From positions 1 through 14,607 of the forward strand of contig JAJYDR010000051.1 in NCBI GenBank assembly GCA_021777285.1: DNA of 14,607 nt, read 5' to 3'. Of this stretch, positions 7,184-13,026 are shown piece after piece (within the stretch, counting starts at the first letter, position 1; every line of letters begins with the position of its first letter). Position numbers and translations under genes: made by a program. This stretch comes from Actinomycetes bacterium (GTDB lineage: Bacteria; Actinomycetota; Acidimicrobiia; Acidimicrobiales; RAAP-2). Below the pieces are notes generated by a model. The model did no database searches and was not told the origin of the DNA. It saw only the letters and a program-made list of their open reading frames with translations.

Positions 7184-7879
7184 CTACGTGGCGACCTCGT
7201 TGCCTTCGGCTTCCATGATCCCCGCCCACCAGCCGAGAACGTGACCGACGTGGCGCAGCATCAATTGCTCGGCCGCGTCGCCGTCGCCGACCCCGAGCAA
7301 GTCGAGCAACTCGTGATGCTCATGGGCCGAGCGGTGCAGCATCTCGGTATTACGCAGTCCGACCAGTCCGGTCATGCGGGTCTGCTTTCGCAGTTCGGCG
7401 ACGAGCTCCACCAGTCGACGGTTGCCCGTCAGCTCCAGGAGCGCCAGGTGGAACGCCGTGTCCGCGGCGAGGTATCCCTTGAAGTCCACCTGCTCGACGT
7501 TGGCCACGATCCGGTCCGCCAGGGTCCGGTAGGCGTCCAACGGCGCTCCGTTGAGATGTTCAGCGACGATACGCATCGCGGGCGCCTCAAGCCATTTGCG
7601 GATAGCCACGATCTCACGTAGGTCCTGGGTGCTGACGGTGGTCACCCGGAACCCTTTGTTCTTGACCGATTCGACGAACCCCCGCTTCTCGAGGTCCAGC
7701 ATCGCCTCGCGCACCGGGGTCGCCGAGACCGCGAACTGGGCCGCGAGCGCCGGCACCGTGACCAACTCGCCTTGCTCGAGTTCGCCCGAGATGATGGCCG
7801 CCGCGAGCGAACTCTCGACCTTCGTGCGAAGGTTCTCCTCGACGCGGATCACGTGAATGGAAGATTTCCTCGTCGCCAC
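7184..7879 (-). CDS. GntR-family transcriptional regulator, FadR subfamily with FCD ligand domain
   Basis: A 231-residue regulator. The N-terminal winged helix-turn-helix shows LAAAIISGEL, LAAQFAVSATPVREAMLDL and GFVESVKNKGFRV, classic GntR features. The C-terminal all-helical FCD domain keeps the metal/ligand residues: DTAFH (Asp and His four apart), HHELL, and a final RHVGHVL histidine. Three GTG starts are possible. GTG 7879 is chosen because GAGAGG at 7893-7888 lies 8 nt upstream; GTG 7885 has only 2-nt spacing and GTG 7915 has no visible site. It sits between the transporter and catabolic genes, all on the same strand, and just upstream of two operator-like repeats. A GntR repressor controlling hydroxyproline genes is known in Sinorhizobium meliloti (HypR), so a hydroxyproline-responsive or intermediate-responsive role is reasonable but inferred. 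Confidence 0.92.
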   Translation of the reverse strand: MATRKSSIHVIRVEENLRTKVESSLAAAIISGELEQGELVTVPALAAQFAVSATPVREAMLDLEKRGFVESVKNKGFRVTTVSTQDLREIVAIRKWLEAPAMRIVAEHLNGAPLDAYRTLADRIVANVEQVDFKGYLAADTAFHLALLELTGNRRLVELVAELRKQTRMTGLVGLRNTEMLHRSAHEHHELLDLLGVGDGDAAEQLMLRHVGHVLGWWAGIMEAEGNEVAT

Positions 7880-7887
7880 GGTCACCG

Positions 7888-7893
7888 CCTCTC
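7888..7893 (-). promoter_or_regulatory. Ribosome binding site that decides the GntR start
   Basis: GAGAGG on the minus strand, 8 nt before GTG 7879 and 2 nt before GTG 7885. This places the start 12 codons inside the longest frame. Confidence 0.6.
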
Positions 7894-7930
7894 GCGAGCA
7901 CGTCGGTGCGCGCACCGGTGGACCACCCGG

Positions 7931-8662
7931 CTAGCCCTCGACATCGGTGGACTTTCCGAGGTAGGCGTCCGAGAGCCGCGGGTCATTCTCGAGGCTCGCC
8001 GAGGGTCCCGACAGCACCACCGCGCCCTGTTGGAGCACGTAGGCGCGCGACGCGATCTCCAGCGCCAACGAAACGTTCTGCTCCACGAGTAGGACCGTCG
8101 TGCCCAGTTTCGAGACCTCCTCGAGCATGTCGTACACGATATCGACCTTCTGGGGGTCAAGGCCCAGTGACGGCTCGTCGATCATCAGGATCCTCGGGTT
8201 GGACATCATCGCGCGGCCGATGGCGAGTACCTGCTGCTCACCACCCGAGAGAGTCCCGGCGAGCCGCCGGAAGTGTTGACGCAGCAGTGGGAAGAGGTCG
8301 AGGACCTCCTCCAGGCGCGCCGCGCGCTCAGTTCGGCTGCGCTGGGTGCCGTAGGCGCCGAGTTCGAGATTCTCGGCGATGCTCAGGGTCGTGAAGATGC
8401 GCCGGCCCTCGGGAACGTGCACCAATCCGCGGGCGACACGATGATGGGCCGACTGCTTGGCGAGGACCTCGCCGAAGTAGGTGATGGCGCCCCGACGCGG
8501 ATGGACGATGCCCGAAATCGCCTTTAACAGGGTGCTCTTGCCGGCGCCGTTCGCCCCGAGCAGCGCCACGATCTCGCCCTCGTCCACGTGCATGCTGACG
8601 TCCTCGACCCCGCGCACGGCACCGTAGTAGACGCTCACCGCGTCGAGCTCGAGGGCCTTCAC
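7931..8662 (-). CDS. livF: Branched-chain/hydrophobic amino-acid-type ABC transporter ATPase LivF
   Basis: A 243-residue ABC ATPase. Walker A is GANGAGKST (36-44), the ABC signature is LSGGEQQ (138-144), Walker B is ILMIDEPS (158-165), with SLGLDP as the D-loop. The switch position reads LLVEQN, lacking the usual histidine, which is the normal state in LivF proteins. It pairs with LivG on the cytoplasmic face of the LivHM permease. The start GTG at 8662 overlaps the LivG TGA by 4 bp (GTGA), so the two ATPases are translationally coupled. Substrate is inferred to be hydroxyproline or proline from the downstream catabolic genes; the family as a whole also carries leucine, isoleucine, valine, urea and amides. 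Confidence 0.93.
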   Translation of the reverse strand: MKALELDAVSVYYGAVRGVEDVSMHVDEGEIVALLGANGAGKSTLLKAISGIVHPRRGAITYFGEVLAKQSAHHRVARGLVHVPEGRRIFTTLSIAENLELGAYGTQRSRTERAARLEEVLDLFPLLRQHFRRLAGTLSGGEQQVLAIGRAMMSNPRILMIDEPSLGLDPQKVDIVYDMLEEVSKLGTTVLLVEQNVSLALEIASRAYVLQQGAVVLSGPSASLENDPRLSDAYLGKSTDVEG

Positions 8663-9426
8663 GATCGCTTCCTACCCATGTAGGCGCGTACCACGTCGGG
8701 GTTGACTCGGACGTCCTGGGGCAGTCCCGAGGCGATAATGCGGCCATTGTCGAGCACCGTGACGTCGGTCGCGATCTCCATCACCAGATCGACGTCGTGC
8801 TCAATCATGATCACGCACGTCCCCTGGTCGTGGATGCGCCGGATCACCCGCGACAACTCTTCGCGCTCCACCGAGCTCACCCCGGCCGCCGGTTCGTCGA
8901 GTAGCACCACGGTCGGATTGGCGATCAACACGCGCGCGAGCTCCATGCGCTTGCGCATCCCGTAGGGCAGGTCGCCGGCGAGGTTGTTCCACTGGTCGGC
9001 GAGGCCCACGAACTCGAGACTCGCCAGGGCCTCGCGACGCAACGTCTGTTCGCGTCGTCGAAAGCCCCGACTGGCGACCATGATCGACAGCAGGTTCGAG
9101 GTGGCGCGCAGGTGCCCGCCGGCGAGAACGTTCTCCAGCACCGACATCTTGGGAAAGACGCGAATGTTCTGGAACGTGCGGCGGATCCCGAGCGCGGCAA
9201 CCTTGGCCGCGTCCAGTCCCGTGACTTCGGTCCCCTGGAACCGGACCGCGCCGCTCGTTGGCTTGTAGTAGCCGGTGAGGCAGTTGAACAAGGATGTCTT
9301 TCCCGCGCCGTTGGGGCCGATGATGGCGTGCAGCGCCCCCTCATCAACCCCGATTGACAGGTCGCTCAACGCATTCACGCCGCCGAACTGCAGCGACAGG
9401 TGATCGGTCTCTAAGACGGCGGTCAC
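8659..9426 (-). CDS. livG: Branched-chain/hydrophobic amino-acid-type ABC transporter ATPase LivG
   Basis: A 255-residue ABC ATPase with Walker A GPNGAGKTS (37-45), Q-loop FQNIR (Q86), signature variant LPYGMRK (153-159), Walker B VVLLDEPA (173-180) and switch histidine H210 in MIEHD. The LPYG signature and PAAGV D-loop region are typical of LivG. The open frame runs 155 codons further upstream inside livM, but that stretch is arginine-rich out-of-frame translation with no family match. GTG 9426 is the start because it overlaps the livM TGA (GTGA) and gives the standard N-terminus with LSLQFGGVNAL. It forms the heterodimeric motor with LivF. Confidence 0.93.
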   Translation of the reverse strand: MTAVLETDHLSLQFGGVNALSDLSIGVDEGALHAIIGPNGAGKTSLFNCLTGYYKPTSGAVRFQGTEVTGLDAAKVAALGIRRTFQNIRVFPKMSVLENVLAGGHLRATSNLLSIMVASRGFRRREQTLRREALASLEFVGLADQWNNLAGDLPYGMRKRMELARVLIANPTVVLLDEPAAGVSSVEREELSRVIRRIHDQGTCVIMIEHDVDLVMEIATDVTVLDNGRIIASGLPQDVRVNPDVVRAYMGRKRS

Positions 9427-10487
9427 GATTTCTCCGTCGGCAGTGACACCAGTGCCTCGCCCGCGCCCGCGCGAGGTGTTCCCACCGCGCGCCCGAGGCG
9501 CGAGCGTAGCCGGGTACCGAGTCCGTGGAAGGCCCGCTCCGGAAAGAGTCCCCGCGGGCGCACGACCATCAAGATAACGAGTGCGACGCCGAAGACCAGC
9601 AGGCGCGCCTGGGCGAAGGAACGGAAGACCTCGGGGAAGATCTCGACGACCGCCGCACCGAACATGACACCCCAGATGCTGCCGAGGCCACCGATCGCCA
9701 CGGCCATGACGATGAGGAGCGACTCGCTGAATCCGAAGCTCGCTGGCGAGATCGCGGTCAGCGCCGGCGCGTAGAGCGATCCGGTGATCGATCCGAGCAC
9801 CGCCCCGAACATATACGCGTAGAGCTTGTAGTGGTTGGTATTGATGCCCATGGCCTTGGCGGCATCCTCGTCCTCGCGGATGCACAACCACGCGCGACCC
9901 AGGCGCGATCCGCGCAGTCGAGTCGAGAAGAGGGCGAAGATGATCACCAGCACCAAGAACACGTAGTAGTAGCCCGTGTTGCTGGTAACGACGATGCTAC
10001 CGATAGTGAGCGCCGGGATCGCGTAGATACCCGTCGGGCCACCCGTCTGGTTGAGGTTGATGGCGATGGTCTGGATGATCTCGCCAAAGCCCAGCGTTAC
10101 CACCGCGAGGTAGTCACTGCGCAGCCGTAACGTCGGGAAGCCGATGATGAGAGCCGAGAGCACCGCGATGAGCACGCCCGGTGCGATCGAGGCGATAATC
10201 GACCAGTGCTCCTTGGTCGAGAGGATGCCGGTGGTGTACGCGCCGATGGCGAAGAACGCCGCGAAGCCGAGGTCGAGCATGCCGGCGTAGCCCACGACGA
10301 TGTTCAAGCCGAGTGCGAGGCACATCAGCATCTCGGCCTGGAACGCGACGCCCAGGTAGTACTGGTTCTGGGTCATCTGGGGCACGAGCGCGGCGACGAC
10401 GACGATCGCCACCACCAGGCTCGCGCGAACAGCCCGCGCGCCGTCCAGCCTCGTGCGATCCGACGGAACCGAGGTCTCAGTGGCCAT
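9423..10487 (-). CDS. livM: Branched-chain/hydrophobic amino-acid-type ABC transporter permease LivM
   Basis: A 354-residue integral membrane permease. The conserved core NIVVGYAGMLDLGFAAFFAIG is followed by GFPTLRLRSDYLAVVTLGFGEI and AMAVAIGGLGSIWG-type helices, ending in VRPRGLFPER, all standard for LivM. The cytoplasmic coupling segment lies at CIREDEDAAKAMGIN. The tail after RPRGLFPER is about 40 residues, hydrophilic and arginine-rich, somewhat longer than in many homologues. ATG 10487 lies 6 bp after the livH stop; a strong GAGGAGG site sits at 10506-10500 with 12-nt spacing. Partner of LivH in the membrane. Confidence 0.92.
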   Translation of the reverse strand: MATETSVPSDRTRLDGARAVRASLVVAIVVVAALVPQMTQNQYYLGVAFQAEMLMCLALGLNIVVGYAGMLDLGFAAFFAIGAYTTGILSTKEHWSIIASIAPGVLIAVLSALIIGFPTLRLRSDYLAVVTLGFGEIIQTIAINLNQTGGPTGIYAIPALTIGSIVVTSNTGYYYVFLVLVIIFALFSTRLRGSRLGRAWLCIREDEDAAKAMGINTNHYKLYAYMFGAVLGSITGSLYAPALTAISPASFGFSESLLIVMAVAIGGLGSIWGVMFGAAVVEIFPEVFRSFAQARLLVFGVALVILMVVRPRGLFPERAFHGLGTRLRSRLGRAVGTPRAGAGEALVSLPTEKS

Positions 10488-10493
10488 CGTGGG

Positions 10494-11402
10494 TCACATC
10501 CTCCTCGCGACGCGCTCACCGAGCAAGCCGGTGGGCCGGAACCACAGCATCAGCACGAGTGCGCCGAAGGCGACCACGATCGCCCATTCGGCACCGAAGA
10601 TACCCGTGCCAATCGACTGAACGATGCCGAGGATCAGACCGCCGATCATCGCCCCGCCAATGTTGCCGATCCCGCCGAGCACCGCCGCGGTGAACGCCTC
10701 GAGTCCGACCGTGAAGCCCATGAGGTAGTTGATCTGCCCGTAGTACACACCCGTCATCACCGCCGCCGCCCCGGCGAGCGCCCCGCCGATGAAGAAGACG
10801 ATGGCGATCACGAGGTCGACGTTGATGCCCATCAGTACCGCGGCGATCCGGTCCTCGGACACCGCGCGCATCGCTTTGCCGAGCAGGGTGCGGCCCACGA
10901 GGAAGTAGGCGCCGAGGGCGAGCAGACCCGAGACGAGCACGATAATCAACTGGGCCCAGGTGTAGTGGTTGGACCCGAGGTTGAACCCGCTCGGCGGCGT
11001 CGTCACGGGAAAGACGAGGTAGGTCGCGCCCCACTGGGGGGTGACCAGGACGCCGTTCTCGAGCACCTGGGACAGGCCGATCGCGGCGATCATGAGACTG
11101 AGAATGGCGGCGCGGCGCATGGGGCGATAGATCAGTTGGTTCGCGAGCATGGCGAGCCCCCCGGTGATCACCATCACCAGCACGCCGACCCAGAGCACGG
11201 TCCACCACTGGCCGTGGCTATTGCCGACGCGCACCGCGCCGAGGACCGTGTAGCTAACGAAGGCGGCGACCATGTAGAAGTCGCCGTGCGCGAAATTGAT
11301 CAGGCGAAGGATGCCGTAGACCATGCTGTAGCCGAGCGCGACCAGGCCGAAGAACGCGCCAAGGAAGATCCCGTTGCCTATTTCATTGAGTAGCAGTGAC
11401 AC
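10494..11402 (-). CDS. livH: Branched-chain/hydrophobic amino-acid-type ABC transporter permease LivH
   Basis: A 302-residue membrane protein with the LivH hallmark LVALGYSMVYGILRLINFAHGDFYM near the N-terminus, the coupling segment GKAMRAVSEDRIAAVLMGIN in the middle, and a glycine-rich C-terminal helix region (VLGGIGNIGGAMIGG) ending in LWFRPTGLLGER. Several hydrophobic segments (about eight) fit the family. The start GTG 11402 is preceded by a weak purine run (AAGGGGG). It is separated from livK by 119 bp that contain a strong hairpin, whereas all later liv genes are almost contiguous. Length matches the family. Confidence 0.92.
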   Translation of the reverse strand: MSLLLNEIGNGIFLGAFFGLVALGYSMVYGILRLINFAHGDFYMVAAFVSYTVLGAVRVGNSHGQWWTVLWVGVLVMVITGGLAMLANQLIYRPMRRAAILSLMIAAIGLSQVLENGVLVTPQWGATYLVFPVTTPPSGFNLGSNHYTWAQLIIVLVSGLLALGAYFLVGRTLLGKAMRAVSEDRIAAVLMGINVDLVIAIVFFIGGALAGAAAVMTGVYYGQINYLMGFTVGLEAFTAAVLGGIGNIGGAMIGGLILGIVQSIGTGIFGAEWAIVVAFGALVLMLWFRPTGLLGERVARRM

Positions 11403-11459
11403 TGGGCCCCCTTGGAGTCACGGTGGTGCGAACGATGCGGTGGGAGAACACTCGACAGT

Positions 11460-11505
11460 GGGCCCGCCGACACGGGGGTCAATCGACCCTCGCGACGGCG
11501 GGCCC
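11460..11505 (-). promoter_or_regulatory. GC-rich stem-loop between livK and livH (attenuator or mRNA-stabilising hairpin)
   Basis: GGGCCCGCCG at 11460-11469 is perfectly complementary to CGGCGGGCCC at 11496-11505. Inside is a second stem, GGGTC (11476-11480) with GACCC (11485-11489), closing an AATC loop, with small internal bulges of four bases on each side. It lies about 16 bp after the livK stop in transcription order. No T-run follows on the minus strand, so it is not a textbook intrinsic terminator. Hairpins in this position often keep binding-protein mRNA in excess over the permease mRNA, by partial termination or by blocking 3' exonucleases; that role is inferred. Confidence 0.65.
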
Positions 11506-11521
11506 GACGCCGATTACCTCA

Positions 11522-12721
11522 TCAAAGCTTCGGCTGTGGCTTGGCCAACGTGTACTTACCGTTGACGACCTCCAGCAGGTCCATCACCGCACCGAGGCGG
11601 TTGCCGGTCTTGTCGAAGGAGACCTTGCCGGTGAGCCCGTTGAAGTGCAACGTGTGAAGCCCCGCAATCACCCGGCCCGGCTTGATCGACTTCACGTGCT
11701 TGGCCGCGAGCACCAGCGCCGTGATGGCGTCGTACCCGAAGGCCGAGTACGGACCAGGAGCCGACTTGAACTGCTTGTGGTACGCGAGGTTAAAGACTCG
11801 GTCCGCGTGCGAGTTCAGCACGTTGCCCACGCCCGAGGCCAAAGCCGCAATCGTCGCGTAGGTTCCGTTCGCGGCGGCACCCGCACCCGACAGGTACGTC
11901 GCGTCCACCGAACCGTCGGCCACGACGAACTTCGCCGAACCGTTTGGCCCGATCAGGCCCGCGGCATTCAGCTGTGTCGCGAACTGCGCCGCTTGATTGA
12001 AGTAGCCCGACCAGTAGATACCGGTCGCACCGGAACTCTTGATCTGTGAGATCACCGCCGAGAAGTCATTGCTCGTAGCGGGGATCGACTGGACGCCACC
12101 GGCGACCACTGTCCCGCCAGCTGCCGCGACATCCTTGGCGGCCGCGTTGGCGATGGCGACCCCGAAGGACGACTGGTCGTCGATGATGAACACCTTGGTG
12201 ATGCCCTGCTCCTTGAAGAACGCAGCCGCCTCAGCGCCGTCGCCAGAACCCGACGGGTCGATCAGGAACACGTTCTTGTACCCGCCGGTCGTCAGCTCGG
12301 GGCTGTTCGCCGCGGGCATCACGTACGGGATCCCGGCTCGCGCGATGATGGGTTCGACCGGTAGCGTCGCGCCGGAGCAGTAGCCCCCGACGATCGCTTG
12401 GACGTTCTCGGAGACGAGTTTGTTCGCCGCGTTCACGGCGGTTCCGGCGTCACAGGCGTCGTCCTGCTCGATCAACTTGATCGGGTGGCCGAGGATCCCG
12501 CCGTGCTTGTTGACCTGCTGGGCGGCCATCAGCTCGGCGTTGAAGATCTGGGTACCTGCTTGGGCCTCCGCTCCGGTCATCGGCATGGGCACGCCGACCA
12601 GATACGGCGACTTCTTCGCCGTCGCCGACGCTGGGCCACTGGTGCCCGCCACGACCGTGAGCATGGTGGCCACGAGCAGACCTGAGGTCAGAACCCGCGC
12701 CTTGAAATTTGTTTTAATCAC
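11522..12721 (-). CDS. livK: Liv-type periplasmic/extracellular substrate-binding protein
   Basis: A 399-residue type I periplasmic binding protein. Residues 1-35 form a Sec signal peptide: basic MIKTNFKAR, a hydrophobic core LLVATMLTVV, and small-residue cleavage sites in PASATAKK. No cysteine occurs in or near the cleavage site, so it does not look like a lipoprotein. The mature domain has PMTGAEAQAG, the disulfide pair C90 (DDACDAG) and C115 (GGYCSGAT) as in Leu/Ile/Val-binding proteins, and SGYFNQAA and SAFGYDAI segments of the second lobe. Start GTG 12721 follows a G-rich site (AGGGGGGG, 12733-12726). It is the first gene of the array and would deliver the ligand to LivHMGF. The ligand is probably hydroxyproline or proline, from the catabolic genes downstream; true branched-chain amino acids remain possible. 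Confidence 0.92.
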   Translation of the reverse strand: MIKTNFKARVLTSGLLVATMLTVVAGTSGPASATAKKSPYLVGVPMPMTGAEAQAGTQIFNAELMAAQQVNKHGGILGHPIKLIEQDDACDAGTAVNAANKLVSENVQAIVGGYCSGATLPVEPIIARAGIPYVMPAANSPELTTGGYKNVFLIDPSGSGDGAEAAAFFKEQGITKVFIIDDQSSFGVAIANAAAKDVAAAGGTVVAGGVQSIPATSNDFSAVISQIKSSGATGIYWSGYFNQAAQFATQLNAAGLIGPNGSAKFVVADGSVDATYLSGAGAAANGTYATIAALASGVGNVLNSHADRVFNLAYHKQFKSAPGPYSAFGYDAITALVLAAKHVKSIKPGRVIAGLHTLHFNGLTGKVSFDKTGNRLGAVMDLLEVVNGKYTLAKPQPKL

Positions 12722-12749
12722 ACTTCCCCCCCTAATTGACAGACTCCGT

Positions 12750-12770
12750 TTGATGAAGCACTTCGGTCAA
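12750..12770. repeat. Imperfect inverted repeat in the livK leader
   Basis: TTGA-T-GAAG-CA-CTTC-GG-TCAA: nested arms TTGA/TCAA and GAAG/CTTC with a one-base asymmetry. It lies downstream of the predicted livK transcription start and 29 bp before the GTG, so it could be an operator or a small leader hairpin. It does not resemble the two palindromes at 7139-7165. Confidence 0.35.
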
Positions 12771-12790
12771 CCAAACCCGACGTCGCGAGT

Positions 12791-12818
12791 AACATACCAC
12801 AGCAACCTTCTCCGACAA
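12791..12818 (-). promoter_or_regulatory. Candidate livK (array) promoter with extended -10
   Basis: On the minus strand TTGTCG (12818-12813) and TATGTT (12796-12791) are separated by 16 bp, each matching four of six consensus bases. A TGG triplet directly precedes the -10, giving an extended -10. Predicted start near 12784 leaves a leader of roughly 60 nt. It would drive livKHMGF and possibly everything downstream. Confidence 0.4.
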
Positions 12819-13005
12819 CGTCGCCAATTAATATTTCACATATCACACCGCACGTGTCGGCCGCATCGGTGACCGCCGCATTTATCCCGATTGACCTGGT
12901 GTTTCAACCGACACGCCGACGCAGCAACGCCGACGGCGGGCCCAAACTGAAACGTCGGGTTACCCGCTATCGCGTCGACGCGGGGTGTTGCTGTCTCACA
13001 ACCTC

Positions 13006-13024
13006 ACCCGCTGACCCGCGGGTC
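13006..13024 (-). terminator. Possible terminator hairpin after UPF0182
   Basis: Begins two bases past the UPF0182 stop. On the minus strand ACCCGC and GCGGGT can pair around a 6-nt loop (13023-13006), overlapping the perfect palindrome GACCCGCGGGTC (13013-13024). There is no T-run after it, so confidence is low. Confidence 0.3.
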
Positions 13025-13026
13025 GC

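Larger units (their letters stand above)
12722..13026. other. 305-bp intergenic region: livK promoter/leader side and UPF0182 3' side
   Basis: No convincing gene lies here on either strand; open frames through it are short and without family-like composition. The half near livK is relatively AT-rich (for example 12825-12845) and holds the candidate promoter and the leader inverted repeat listed separately. The half near UPF0182 is GC-rich and palindrome-dense: CGGGT-T-ACCCG at 12956-12966, the perfect 12-mer CGCGTCGACGCG at 12971-12982, and GACCCGCGGGTC at 13013-13024. Confidence 0.6.

Noticed and set aside
9427..9891. In-frame 155-codon N-terminal extension of LivG
   Set aside because: It overlaps livM in another frame and is arginine-rich without family match; GTG 9426 overlapping the livM stop gives the normal LivG N-terminus.
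10206..11393. Long plus-strand open frame of 395 codons
   Set aside because: Antisense to livM and livH; its His/Asp/Glu/Arg-rich composition is the shadow of hydrophobic codons on the other strand.
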